A stretch of 50,430 nt of DNA from Nitrososphaerales archaeon (GCA_013388925.1 JACAEJ010000015.1:1-50430), one strand, 5' to 3'; positions 1-9,691 are shown, counted from the first letter of the stretch. The notes: generated by a model not told the origin, from the sequence alone. A program made the numbers and translations.

Positions 1-470
1 TCAATGAATTTTATGTATGCTAAAAGCAGTGACATAAACAATACAGTAAATCCAATTGAAGATATGGAACCAGTCAAAAATCCAAATCCTAAATAAAAAA
101 TTATACTTCCCAAGCTCATGGGATTCCTACAGTAAGCATAAGGTCCTCTTACGATCAATTTTTTCGTTGGCATCATCGGGGCTGGTGTCCCTTTCCCAAT
201 TCTAAATTGAACTAAAACAGACCAAGCTGAAAATAATGAGCCTGGTAGGAAGAAAAATGGAGCTATAATGAAATTGAATGGTTCTGATATGAATTCTGGT
301 AAACCCAGATACACATCCAAAGAAGGCAACATTATAAGAATAAACGGAATTAATATTACGAAAAGCACACCTTGGGGAATTAATGCAATGATTCTCTGCT
401 TCTTACTATATTCTTTCTTAGCCCATTTAACAAATCTATTTTCAAGTTTCATCTTTTCACCTGACAACAT
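1..470 (-). CDS. Isoprenylcysteine carboxyl methyltransferase-like membrane methyltransferase, C-terminus cut by window edge
   Basis: Manual minus-strand translation from ATG at 470: MLSGEKMKLENRFVKW...VRGPYAYCRNPMSLGSIIFYLGFGFL...; hydrophobic helices plus an RGPYxYxRNPM motif typical of the ICMT/PEMT family; absent from the supplied ORF track because it runs off the edge. Confidence 0.7.
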   Translation of the reverse strand, partial: MLSGEKMKLENRFVKWAKKEYSKKQRIIALIPQGVLFVILIPFILIMLPSLDVYLGLPEFISEPFNFIIAPFFFLPGSLFSAWSVLVQFRIGKGTPAPMMPTKKLIVRGPYAYCRNPMSLGSIIFYLGFGFLTGSISSIGFTVLFMSLLLAYIKFI

Positions 471-473
471 TTT

Positions 474-1781
474 TTACATAGACACTTTAGTTGAATACCC
501 TTCTCTACCGAAGAAAGTCTCTACAGCTTTTTCAACTTTTGATCTGTGCTCAGGTTGTGTGTATATTCTTATTATGTCCATGTATCCTGTAATAGCTCCT
601 ACTAAAGCCAATTCCTTTATAGGGATAATTTCATGGCGCCTCCCTTCAATGGTCTTGTAAACTAGAGTTATGGAAGAGAGAGATTGGCGCGAAGATGTGT
701 AAGGCACGGATGGTGTTGTTGGGACATCAAAGAATATTGAATCAGAATCGATCCCAGCTTCCTTAGCTATCTCTATCGCTATCTTATCTCTTATACCCTT
801 CTGATTAAGAATTCTCTCTATGAACCTATCCTTCCTATGAACGATCTTCTCAAATACACACTTTATCAGTCTTCTATCCCTATAACCTATTGCGAGTCGC
901 TTTGCTTGGTCCAATTCTTTATTCTTGGGCTTTAGATCAGTCAGTTTTGCGAGGGTCAACTCATCTGTAAGGTTGAGGAATTTTTGCAGATCGTTAACAT
1001 CTGTAAGCTCCAATTCGTCATCGGCGAGGATTATCGATCGAATGAGCATAGCTTGGGCAGCTCTCACTGTCCTGTGAAAGTATACTGCCTTGAACATCTC
1101 ATAACGGGCTATGGTAAAGGCTTCGAAGGCGTATAGGGCCGCTTGATCTATCGCCAACTTCTCATCCATGATCTCAAATGAGTCTATGAGTCTGTGCACA
1201 TCAACTCTACCGTACTCCACCCCAGTAAAATAAGAGTCTCGAAGAAGGTAGTCCATTATATCTACGCTCAAGCCCCCTGCTATTATTTCATTCATGAACT
1301 TTGGCCTCTTTGAAGATAGTCCTAAAGCGAGTTCAGACATCTCCTTAGAGTCAAAACCATTTTTTTCGATAACATCCTTAATCTCTGTCTCCATAATGAT
1401 CCTTTTTGACATGTCTTCATGAGTTATGCCCCTCTTCTCTGTGAGAGCTTCTTCGAAGAGGTGAGAGAACGGACCATGTCCAACATCATGGAGTAATGCC
1501 GATAGCCTTAGCTCTTGAATATCATCGTCGGTTATACGAGTTTTTGATGCTAGAGAAGAGCCAACCAGTCCAACAAGATGCATTGCGCCCAAAGAGTGCT
1601 CGAAGCGAGTGTGTTGGGCACTAGGGTATGTCAGATTTGCCCCTGCTAATTGGCGAATTCTTCTTAGCCTTTGAAAGATGCCTGCGTCGATTATATCTCT
1701 CTCTACATCTGTTATGTGTATGTACCCATGTACAGGGTCCCTTATCTCTGCTACAAACCTCAATTCCAATCTTAATATCAC
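474..1781 (-). CDS. HD superfamily phosphohydrolase (COG1078/SAMHD1-like)
   Basis: RDPVHGYI N-terminus, HTRFEHSLG, LLHDVGHGPFSHLFE metal-binding HD motif. Confidence 0.9.
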   Translation of the reverse strand: MILRLELRFVAEIRDPVHGYIHITDVERDIIDAGIFQRLRRIRQLAGANLTYPSAQHTRFEHSLGAMHLVGLVGSSLASKTRITDDDIQELRLSALLHDVGHGPFSHLFEEALTEKRGITHEDMSKRIIMETEIKDVIEKNGFDSKEMSELALGLSSKRPKFMNEIIAGGLSVDIMDYLLRDSYFTGVEYGRVDVHRLIDSFEIMDEKLAIDQAALYAFEAFTIARYEMFKAVYFHRTVRAAQAMLIRSIILADDELELTDVNDLQKFLNLTDELTLAKLTDLKPKNKELDQAKRLAIGYRDRRLIKCVFEKIVHRKDRFIERILNQKGIRDKIAIEIAKEAGIDSDSIFFDVPTTPSVPYTSSRQSLSSITLVYKTIEGRRHEIIPIKELALVGAITGYMDIIRIYTQPEHRSKVEKAVETFFGREGYSTKVSM

Positions 1782-1828
1782 GCTGTAGCTATATATTTAT
1801 CTGAAAGTTGCTACCATAAGCGAATCAA

Positions 1829-2032
1829 ATGGGAGAGACCTTCAGACCCAAGGATGTGCAAAAGGGGAAGAAGAAGATCATGGAGGAAGCTCTTCACGAT
1901 CTGAGTCCCAGTGTAAGGGATGCTGTGATAAACATCCTCAACTCTTGGAAGGGAGAAGAGTCCAGAAAGCGCCTGATCAAGATATTGGGTAAAAAAGAAG
2001 TGGAGGAGATTCTTAAGTCGTCAGATTCCTAG
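1829..2032 (+). CDS. Small conserved-looking hypothetical protein
   Basis: 67-aa charged ORF; 3' end overlaps the convergent kinase gene by 12 nt. Confidence 0.5.
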   Translation: MGETFRPKDVQKGKKKIMEEALHDLSPSVRDAVINILNSWKGEESRKRLIKILGKKEVEEILKSSDS

Positions 2033-2863
2033 CTCTCTTAAAGAATCCAAGATCTGCTTATTCACAACATCGGGAGGATTCGTCCCATCTATTATGAATA
2101 CCTTACCGAAAGGATAATGATCTTGTAGATGGAGAAAGAGTTGCCTCACCTTCTCCAGAAAGGCTACATCCTCGTAGAAATCTTTTCTTTCCTCCGACTT
2201 TTCGGCCCTCTTGAGGGCTATATCTGCAGGCAGATCTATTATAAATGTATAATCCTGCTTTATAATGTTCTTCTCCAGATTCAGTACCCTCTTCTCATCT
2301 ATACCATGAATCTTCTGGTAGACCACATTGCTTTCTAACCACCTTCTTGATAGGGCCATGTTCTTTTTATCATCCTTCAACCATTCTAAGATGCTGTTAT
2401 TGTGCTTGGCCCTATCCAAAGACCATAAAATCCATGCATAATCTTTCGATAGCTCGCCTTTTATGACTATGTTTGATGGCTTCTTCAGATACGAGGCCAC
2501 CAGCGCTCCAAGGGTGGTATCATAAGATGGCAGAGAAACCTTTAGCACCTTGTAGGAAGAATCTCTCAGAAAATCATAGATGGGTACCACACCTTTGATT
2601 CCTTTTGGGTTAAAGCACTGTGTTTCTTTGCCCGATCTATCTATGCCAGTTACAACCAAGAACTTACCCAATACAGGCTCAGGAGGAAAAACCAGGTTTC
2701 TTGTAGCCTCTATTATGTCATCGAGAACTTCGGTTGGGAAGCTCTTGCCCTTGATTCTTATCTTCCTCTCAAGCATAATGATCGAGACTCTTTCTGATGT
2801 GATGTCTCCCTCTATCATCTTCAGTATCTCCTGAAGACCCTCTGCCGGCACTTCTATGGACAT
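2021..2863 (-). CDS. Thymidylate kinase-like P-loop kinase with N-terminal extension
   Basis: FLVVTGIDRSGKETQ P-loop, SRRWLESNVVYQ lid region, DLPADIALKRAEKSEERKDFYE dTMP-kinase-like motifs. Confidence 0.75.
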   Translation of the reverse strand: MSIEVPAEGLQEILKMIEGDITSERVSIIMLERKIRIKGKSFPTEVLDDIIEATRNLVFPPEPVLGKFLVVTGIDRSGKETQCFNPKGIKGVVPIYDFLRDSSYKVLKVSLPSYDTTLGALVASYLKKPSNIVIKGELSKDYAWILWSLDRAKHNNSILEWLKDDKKNMALSRRWLESNVVYQKIHGIDEKRVLNLEKNIIKQDYTFIIDLPADIALKRAEKSEERKDFYEDVAFLEKVRQLFLHLQDHYPFGKVFIIDGTNPPDVVNKQILDSLRELGI

Positions 2864-3066
2864 CTCTCCACCAGCCTTTTAATTAATAAGAACGGTAATA
2901 TTAAAACCATTATTAGATGTGGCGAAATTGTCTTTCATTAATACTCCCTTCTAACAAAGATTTAGAGGCTATGAAAAATTGAAGATTATGAAGCGCACCA
3001 TATCCACAGATCCTTGTGGTCTCTGATACATTCTACTGGATAGAATAGTTTATGGGAAGAGCAAAT

Positions 3067-3804
3067 CTAAGTGTTCGTTTGTTTGATGGTCTCGTATAAC
3101 CTAAAGATCGCACTGGCAAATTTCGTTTCTAGGAGCCTTTTGGGCTTGCCTATGGCTTTTTCGACATCTGCATCGAAGGGTATCCTGGCCAGTAGCTTCA
3201 CGTTCAATCTCTCCACTTTCTCTCCAAAGATCAAACCTCCTCTTACCATGTTCTCTACTACGCCAAGTACAGATGCTCCTGAGCCATTCAAGAGAGTTAT
3301 GAGCCTGAAGGCCATGTTGATAACAAGCTTTGAGGGTGTATATACCACTAGGTACTCAGCCTTTCCCACAAACCTCCTAAGGTCTAGAAGCTCTTCCTTG
3401 AGGCTTGGGGGCATGTCTATTACGAGGAAGTCTAACCCTCCCCAATGCGTATTAGCCATTATCTCCAAGACTATGTTGGATACATCGAACCCCCTAAGCT
3501 CCAAAGGACTGCCCTTTGTAAAAGGTTCTATCGACATGAACTTCACTCCAGAAGTCTCTAGGGGAATGAGGCCCTTATCCTCAACAATTCTAATTTCGTC
3601 CAAGCCATAAACTATGTGACAAGACGAGCCCGTGAAGTCGAAGTCTAGAAGCCCCACACTCAAACCTTCCTTTGCCATAGTCAAGGCAAGAACTGAAGAT
3701 ACAAGGGTCTTTCCCACTCCGCCCTTACCACTAACCACTGCTATGACTCTCCTAACAGAGTTGAGCCTCTTGTCGATGATGGACAGTCTAGCGTCGATAG
3801 ACAT
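3067..3804 (-). CDS. Mrp/MinD-family P-loop ATPase, probable archaeal-type HypB (nickel insertion)
   Basis: VVSGKGGVGKTLVSS deviant Walker A; immediately downstream of hypA (3-nt gap). Confidence 0.75.
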   Translation of the reverse strand: MSIDARLSIIDKRLNSVRRVIAVVSGKGGVGKTLVSSVLALTMAKEGLSVGLLDFDFTGSSCHIVYGLDEIRIVEDKGLIPLETSGVKFMSIEPFTKGSPLELRGFDVSNIVLEIMANTHWGGLDFLVIDMPPSLKEELLDLRRFVGKAEYLVVYTPSKLVINMAFRLITLLNGSGASVLGVVENMVRGGLIFGEKVERLNVKLLARIPFDADVEKAIGKPKRLLETKFASAIFRLYETIKQTNT

Positions 3805-3807
3805 CCT

Positions 3808-4233
3808 TTACTCTCCTTTGGGTTTTGAAGCTCTTATGCGGCTTATCCACACCTCCCTTCCCGAAACTATCTTGAAATCCCTAGACTGGCATCGGGGGCA
3901 CTTTAGGTAGACATGAGCTGTCTCGGGGATGAAGTGGATACTTTCAGCCTCCTCGGGCATCAACCTTTTGAGGGCATCCTTCAAAGACCATCTATTATGG
4001 CAGGATAGGCACTCTAACCTTGCTTTCTCCATTTTGATCCTGAACTTTACGCCTTCTTTAAAGGCTGTCTTTGATAGTTCTCTTAGAGCGTTAAGGAACA
4101 ACTGCCTATCTATCTGTCGAAGCTCGCCTAGAGTTACGAAGACCTCTAGGCTCGAGAAATCCTTTAGTTCGCGCTTGGCCCTTTCTTCTCTGGCGGCTTC
4201 TATTACTGCTTCTGCCAGAGCCCACTCATGCAT
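3808..4233 (-). CDS. hypA: Hydrogenase nickel incorporation protein HypA
   Basis: N-terminal MHEWALAEAV and two CxxC zinc motifs (CLSCHNRW...CPRCQSRDF). Confidence 0.92.
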   Translation of the reverse strand: MHEWALAEAVIEAAREERAKRELKDFSSLEVFVTLGELRQIDRQLFLNALRELSKTAFKEGVKFRIKMEKARLECLSCHNRWSLKDALKRLMPEEAESIHFIPETAHVYLKCPRCQSRDFKIVSGREVWISRIRASKPKGE

Positions 4234-4289
4234 TAGAGTCCCTATCCAAAATCCATGATAAAGTTACAGAATTCTTATTTAGATTAGAA

Positions 4290-5372
4290 CTACCTATCTC
4301 TCTTCCCCTCTATAAAATCCATGAAGGCCATCTTGGCTTCGTCGAAGGGCATCTGAACTGGGGGGTGCTTAAAACAGTAGGCCGATAAGCTGACCAAGGG
4401 CCCCTTAATACCCCTAGTCATGGCTACCTTCGTGCCTCTGATGGCGTCTATCATCACCCCAGCGCTGTTGGGAGCGTCTATGACGCTCAACTTCACATCC
4501 ATGGTAACGGGGGCATTGCCAAAGTACCTACCTCTAGTCCATATATAGCATATTTTCTCATTCTGCAAGAATCCGACGAAGTCGCTAGGCCCAATTCTGG
4601 TTGGTACTTGGTAAGGAACCATGGCTCTGACCGCACTTGTCTTGCTCTCTCTCTTGTCCTCCAAGCGCCCCTCTTCCTGCATGTTGAGGAAGTCCGTGTC
4701 CCCTCCTATGTTCAACTGATACGTTTCATCGATCTTTACGCCTCTGTCCACCAGCAACTTTATCAAGGTCTTGTGAAGCACCGTCGCTCCTATCTGACTC
4801 ATTACATCGTCTCCTGCTACCGGCAGTCCAGCCTCAGCAAATTTGGACTGCCAAATAGGATTCGATGCTATGAAGACTGGCATGGCGTTTATAAAAGCCA
4901 CACCAGCCTTTAAGGCCTGCTCCGCATAAAAGCTTGTGGCCTCTAAACTGCCTACCGGAACGTAATTTACAACTATCTCAGTACCACTATCCACTATTAC
5001 AGATGAAACATTTACTGGATCTTTATCAGAGACCCTTATGACATCGGTCATGTACTTGCCTACACCATCCATTACAGGCCCTCTCTCAACTCTAACACCG
5101 AGCCTAGGGACATCCGATATTCTAATGGTGTTGTTAGGCTTCTCGTATATGGCGTCGCTCAAATCTTTGCCCACTTTGTTTTCGTCCACATCAAAGGCAG
5201 CCACGAACTCTATGTCGTGGGGTTTTAATCCGCCCAGACTGTACCTAGTCAGGCCTATAGCCTCGTCTTGATTGAAACTCTTGTAGTAGTAGACACCTTG
5301 CACCAGAGCTGAAGCACAGTTTCCCACACCTATGATAGCCACTTTGGCTTTCATGTCGACCCATATCTCCAT
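4290..5372 (-). CDS. myo-inositol-1-phosphate synthase (archaeal type)
   Basis: KVAIIGVGNCASALVQGVYYYK Rossmann start, NIGGDTDFLNM, VGFLQNEKICYIWTRGRYFG; true start may be the internal ATG at about 5354. Confidence 0.88.
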   Translation of the reverse strand: MEIWVDMKAKVAIIGVGNCASALVQGVYYYKSFNQDEAIGLTRYSLGGLKPHDIEFVAAFDVDENKVGKDLSDAIYEKPNNTIRISDVPRLGVRVERGPVMDGVGKYMTDVIRVSDKDPVNVSSVIVDSGTEIVVNYVPVGSLEATSFYAEQALKAGVAFINAMPVFIASNPIWQSKFAEAGLPVAGDDVMSQIGATVLHKTLIKLLVDRGVKIDETYQLNIGGDTDFLNMQEEGRLEDKRESKTSAVRAMVPYQVPTRIGPSDFVGFLQNEKICYIWTRGRYFGNAPVTMDVKLSVIDAPNSAGVMIDAIRGTKVAMTRGIKGPLVSLSAYCFKHPPVQMPFDEAKMAFMDFIEGKRDR

Positions 5373-5450
5373 GCACGGATCATAATAACCTTTACTTACA
5401 AAACGGCTGTGGAATGAGGCTAAATCTTGCCTTCACGGGATGACCAATGC

Positions 5451-6353
5451 CTACTGAATGGATGTAAGGAAAGATGCGACCAAGAATCCAACGCCTAGTA
5501 AGGCTTGGGTAGCAAGTACTACTATAACGTTCGCACCAAGTGCCGGTACAATTCTTAGATCCGAGTAATTCTTTAAGGAACCATTGATAGCCTTGATGGC
5601 TATGGGGGCCGTCATCAGGCTAAGTAAGGCGGGCAGTGGTATTAACCCCATCCCAATCCATGCAACTATCCAGCAATATACGGCTATGGTTAGGATCGAA
5701 TAGACTTTGGAGGCTCTTTCTTTACCTAGCACCATTACAAGATTCTTTCTTCCACCCTTCTTGTCAGGCTCTACATCAGGGAATTCGTTCAGGAAAAGGA
5801 GATTATGAGTTAATATGAGTGGGGGGATCGAGGCAACTATCACGAGGAGAGTATAGCCTCCAGATTGAACAAAGTAGGCTCCAAGGACGGGCAAGGCTCC
5901 CATCCCTAGACCAGCAAAGAGCTCTCCAACCATGTACTTAGCGAAGTGGGTTGTATAGAAGTAGACCGATATAGCACCTATCACGATTATCGGAAGCAAG
6001 AGCAATCCTCTGACAATCGTGAAGAATGCACCTATCAAAAGCCCTGACAACAGACAGACCACTCCGAATTTGTATACCGACGAGGGTTTAAGAAGACCTG
6101 CTGGAAGAATTCCACTCCCTCCACTGAAAGGAGTCCTCTTCGTCTCCATGTCTATCCCCGACTTAAAGTCAAAGTAGTCATTCAATATATTGACGCTTAT
6201 GTGTAACAAGAGCAAGCCAACCAAGGCCAAGAAGAAGTAGGTTAGATTGAAGTAACCCTCGTAAACAGCTACAGATGTTCCTAAAAACACCAAGACAATA
6301 GAGAGCAGAAGGAACTGGGGCCTTGTTTCTAAGAACCACACCCTTAAACTCAT
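5451..6353 (-). CDS. UbiA/MenA-family prenyltransferase
   Basis: NILNDYFDFKSGID and NEFPDVEPDKKGGRKNLVMVLG Asp-rich motifs; multiple TM segments. Confidence 0.85.
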   Translation of the reverse strand: MSLRVWFLETRPQFLLLSIVLVFLGTSVAVYEGYFNLTYFFLALVGLLLLHISVNILNDYFDFKSGIDMETKRTPFSGGSGILPAGLLKPSSVYKFGVVCLLSGLLIGAFFTIVRGLLLLPIIVIGAISVYFYTTHFAKYMVGELFAGLGMGALPVLGAYFVQSGGYTLLVIVASIPPLILTHNLLFLNEFPDVEPDKKGGRKNLVMVLGKERASKVYSILTIAVYCWIVAWIGMGLIPLPALLSLMTAPIAIKAINGSLKNYSDLRIVPALGANVIVVLATQALLGVGFLVASFLTSIQ

Positions 6354-6492
6354 CTTTGGTTTCTCCTACTTCTACACAAGTTCTCTCCTTAAGAAACTTT
6401 CGGCAGAACGAATACCACCAAACATGATTTCCTTCTACGACTTTACATGACCCTTTGCACTCTTATGGAGCTGGTTAACTTAAATAAGTCTC

Positions 6493-7032
6493 TTGAGAAT
6501 ATTGTTCCATAGCGACCTCTCATTGGGAACAAAGAATTTAATGAAGACATTAGCAGAGGAATTGCGAGCCTTCAAAAGGCTGGTAGTACTTGGCATAGGA
6601 AACGAGCTCAGAGGGGATGATATAGTTGGAGTCTTGGTCGCTGAAAGGCTTAAAAAAGTTCTGAAGGACGTGAGAGACGTCCTCGTCATCAATTGTGGGA
6701 CAACCCCAGAAAACTTCCTATCGAAGGTAAAAACCTTCGACCCCTCACACGTGCTAGTCATAGACGCAGTAGACTTCAAGGGCGAGCCAGGTTCTATAGT
6801 ATTGTTCAGGGCTGAGGACAATGTGATAGATTCTATTTCGACACACAGGCTTCCAATATCCCTGATAAAGGCCTACTTCGAAGGCCTTGGTTTGAACATA
6901 AAGTTCTTCGTAATGGGAGTCCAGCCCATGAGCATTCTCTTAGGAACAAAGATAGCTCCTAGAGTTGAGGAAGCCGTTATAATGGCGACTAAGATGCTTG
7001 AAAAGGTGGTCAAAGGGTCTGCTCATCAGTAA
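6493..7032 (+). CDS. [NiFe]-hydrogenase maturation protease (HycI family)
   Basis: VVLGIGNELRGDDIVGVLVAERL, VINCGTTPENF, STHRLPISLI; start may be ATG 6541 rather than TTG 6493. Confidence 0.88.
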   Translation: MRILFHSDLSLGTKNLMKTLAEELRAFKRLVVLGIGNELRGDDIVGVLVAERLKKVLKDVRDVLVINCGTTPENFLSKVKTFDPSHVLVIDAVDFKGEPGSIVLFRAEDNVIDSISTHRLPISLIKAYFEGLGLNIKFFVMGVQPMSILLGTKIAPRVEEAVIMATKMLEKVVKGSAHQ

Positions 7033-7119
7033 CCCTTACTATGCTCTTTGAGAGATCGGGTTTGGCAAAAAAACACGCGGCTAAAAAAATATAAATTGCC
7101 TAGAAATGAAATATATTAT

Positions 7120-7147
7120 ATTTAAACTCGATTAGTAAAGTTTAAAT
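7120..7147. promoter_or_regulatory. 28-bp inverted repeat (9-10-9) in the promoter region of the hydrogenase operon
   Basis: ATTTAAACT-N10-AGTTTAAAT, perfect 9-bp arms, ending 8 bp before the first ATG (7156). Confidence 0.5.
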
Positions 7148-7155
7148 TTTTAATA

Positions 7156-7515
7156 ATGAATCTTATACTAATGTCCTCGACAAGCGTTTTAAGCACGCCG
7201 GTAATCGTTTTTGGCATAGCGCTGATCGCCTCCTCAATAATCTACCGTATAGGCGACAGGATCGCCCCCAAGTCTCAGGGTACGAAAGAGAAGTATGAAC
7301 CTTATGCTTGTGGTCAAGAGCTTCCGGCTGAGAAGTTCTCAGTTTTGATAGGCTTGTTTAATTACGCAACGGTCTTTATGGTCGTCGATGTAGTAGCCTT
7401 TGTGTTGATACTGTCTATGGGTTTCCCATTTGTAAGACCGATTAGAGAAATCTTCCTCTTATATTGTGCAATTCTTTTTGCATCCCTGTCGATTCTTTTG
7501 AGGAGACGAGAATGA
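7156..7515 (+). CDS. Complex I NuoA/FpoA-like membrane subunit
   Basis: KYEPYACGQELPAEKF and FNYATVFMVVDVVAFVL; three TM segments. Confidence 0.88.
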   Translation: MNLILMSSTSVLSTPVIVFGIALIASSIIYRIGDRIAPKSQGTKEKYEPYACGQELPAEKFSVLIGLFNYATVFMVVDVVAFVLILSMGFPFVRPIREIFLLYCAILFASLSILLRRRE

Positions 7516-7937
7516 TGAATCTAGTTAAGTGGGCGAGGTTAAGAAGTCCTTGGCTACTCCACTTCAATACGGGGGCGTGCAATGCATGTGATATCGAAGT
7601 TCTGGCCGCTCTGACCCCTAGGTATGATCTCGAGAGGTTTGGTGTCTTATTGAAGGGGAGCCCTAGGCATGCAGACGTGCTCGTGGTAACAGGGCCTGTC
7701 ACAAGGCAGGTCAGAGATAGGCTTTTGAGGGTCTACAATCAGATGCCAGATCCCAAGTTTGTCGTAGCGGTTGGGACTTGTTGCATAAGCGGAGGGGTTT
7801 TCAATGGTTGCTACAACGTCTATTCTGGGTTGGATTCCGTCATACCCGTGGATGCGTACATCTTCGGTTGTCCACCAAAGCCAGAGGCCATCATAAACGG
7901 CGTTGCGGCTCTTTTGAAGAAACTGGAGGAGTCCTAG
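7512..7937 (+). CDS. [NiFe]-hydrogenase group 4 small subunit / NuoB-like
   Basis: FNTGACNACDIEVLAALTPRYD, VGTCCISGGVF, GCPPKPEAII; ATGA overlap with the upstream gene puts the start at 7512 rather than ORF-track 7464. Confidence 0.9.
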   Translation: MMNLVKWARLRSPWLLHFNTGACNACDIEVLAALTPRYDLERFGVLLKGSPRHADVLVVTGPVTRQVRDRLLRVYNQMPDPKFVVAVGTCCISGGVFNGCYNVYSGLDSVIPVDAYIFGCPPKPEAIINGVAALLKKLEES

Positions 7938-7938
7938 A

Positions 7939-8463
7939 ATGAACGAAAACAACGTCTCTGAAGCCTTAAAGAACAAGTTTGGAGAGAAGATATCGAAGAT
8001 CATGATTCCAAAGAAGGGCGGAGAGGAAGCAAAAGATGTGATAATCCCTGAAATAATGGAGATCAAGGTTTCGAAGAGAAGGGTTTTCGTAACGGTTCCT
8101 GTTGAAGTCTACAAGGAGGTTATTCGCTATTTGGTCGAGGACCTCGGGTTCAATCATGTCCAAGCAATTACGGGGCTAGATACTGGTAAGTTTATAGAGG
8201 TTATGCCCCACCTTGGACGCGGGATAACGGTTACCGTTAGAACAAGGATTGAGAGAGATAAACCTATGTTGAGCACGATAACAGATATAGTACCAGGCGC
8301 TTCTCCCCATGAAAGGGAGCTTCATGACCTTCTAGGAGTAGTCTTCGAAGGTCATCCGAACCTGACGAGGATAACCTTACCTGAGGGCTGGCCTGAGAAT
8401 GTGTACCCGTTGAGGAAGGAGTATACTCCAGAGCAACCCAAGCCACTAAGAGAGGTGTCCTGA
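7939..8463 (+). CDS. NuoC/EchD-like hydrogenase subunit
   Basis: ITDIVPGASPHERELHDLLGVVFEGHPNLTRITLPEGWPENVYPLRKEY, a 30-kDa subunit signature. Confidence 0.9.
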   Translation: MNENNVSEALKNKFGEKISKIMIPKKGGEEAKDVIIPEIMEIKVSKRRVFVTVPVEVYKEVIRYLVEDLGFNHVQAITGLDTGKFIEVMPHLGRGITVTVRTRIERDKPMLSTITDIVPGASPHERELHDLLGVVFEGHPNLTRITLPEGWPENVYPLRKEYTPEQPKPLREVS

Positions 8464-9680
8464 TGCAAAAGGAGGAGTTTCAAAGGACTGAGAAGAAATC
8501 TGCATATGAACTATTCTTTGACATGCCTGTTGGACCGCAGCACCCTGCTTTGAAGGAGCCCGCCTTCTTCAAGTTCAAGGTGGAAGGGGAGAGGGTCATA
8601 GGCGTCGATGCCGACGTATCGTATAATCATAGGGGCATAGAGAAGGCCTTAGAGTACAGGAACTATATACAAAATATCTACCTTATAGAAAGGATCTGTG
8701 GCATATGCAATGTCGCTCATACTCTCTGCTACGCCCAAGCAGTGGAGCAACTCCATGGAAAAGAAATACCCCCCAGGGCGAATTACATAAGGCTCATGAT
8801 AGAGGAGTTGGCAAGGATTCACAGCCACGCACTGTGGCTCGGAGTCGCTGCCCACGAGATAGGCTTCGACACCCTCTTTATGTATGTCTGGAGGGACAGA
8901 GAAGTCGTCATGGATATCATCGAAATGCTTACTGGGAACAGAGTTACCACTGCCATAAACACCATAGGAGGGGTCAGGAGGGACGTAAGCGATGAAGCCA
9001 AGTACAAGGTCAAGAAGGGTATGGACATCCTTGAAGAGCGACTAAAGTACTATAGGAATGTTGCCTTGAACGATCCTACTGTAAACGCTAGGTGTAGTGA
9101 CGTAGGCATACTAAAGCCAAGAGATGCGATAAGGCTCTGCGCTGTTGGCCCCACTCTAAGGGCTTCTGGTGTTAAAAACGATGTTAGGCTGGACGATCCT
9201 TATACGCTCCATGATGAAGTCCCATTCAATATCGTAACCTGCGATACCATGGACGTCTTAGGGAGGGTTGTGGTCAGGGTCGATGAGATGCTAGAATCTG
9301 TGAACATGGTCAGGTACTGTCTGGAACACATGCCAAATGGGGATGTAAAGATAAAGTTATCATTATCTCCACCAGTGGGTGAAGCTATAAGTAGGGTCGA
9401 GGCTCCTAGGGGGGAGTTGATCCATTATGCAAGGTCCAATGGAACGAAGAATCCTGAGCGATACAAGGTCAGAACGCCGACCTTTGGGAACATACCTGCT
9501 GTATGTGACATGTTGACTTCAAAGGGCGACTACGAGGTCAACATAGCCGATATACCCATAACCTTGGCTTCTATAGATCCTTGCTTTAGCTGCACCGCTA
9601 GGATGGAGTTTAGAGACGTATCCAAGAGCAAGACTTGGGTTTGGAGCCTGGAGGAGCTAAAAGCTCACTGTAAGAAGTAG
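8463..9680 (+). CDS. [NiFe]-hydrogenase group 4 large (catalytic) subunit / NuoD-like
   Basis: MPVGPQHPALKEP; N-terminal ERICGICNVAHTLCY and C-terminal DPCFSCTARMEF: both CxxC nickel-ligand motifs intact. Confidence 0.93.
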   Translation: MQKEEFQRTEKKSAYELFFDMPVGPQHPALKEPAFFKFKVEGERVIGVDADVSYNHRGIEKALEYRNYIQNIYLIERICGICNVAHTLCYAQAVEQLHGKEIPPRANYIRLMIEELARIHSHALWLGVAAHEIGFDTLFMYVWRDREVVMDIIEMLTGNRVTTAINTIGGVRRDVSDEAKYKVKKGMDILEERLKYYRNVALNDPTVNARCSDVGILKPRDAIRLCAVGPTLRASGVKNDVRLDDPYTLHDEVPFNIVTCDTMDVLGRVVVRVDEMLESVNMVRYCLEHMPNGDVKIKLSLSPPVGEAISRVEAPRGELIHYARSNGTKNPERYKVRTPTFGNIPAVCDMLTSKGDYEVNIADIPITLASIDPCFSCTARMEFRDVSKSKTWVWSLEELKAHCKK

Positions 9681-9691
9681 GAGCTAGGCAC

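Noticed and set aside
3071-3610. Long plus-strand ORF antisense to the Mrp/MinD-type ATPase
   Set aside because: Low-complexity Ser/Pro/Leu-rich antisense shadow of a clearly coding minus-strand gene; the same applies to 39216-39848, 32040-32771, 29911-30426 and 41844-42380.
8463-9680. Initial reading as an ordinary complex I NuoD
   Set aside because: Both nickel-binding CxxC motifs are intact and a HycI-type protease is adjacent, so a hydrogenase large subunit fits better.
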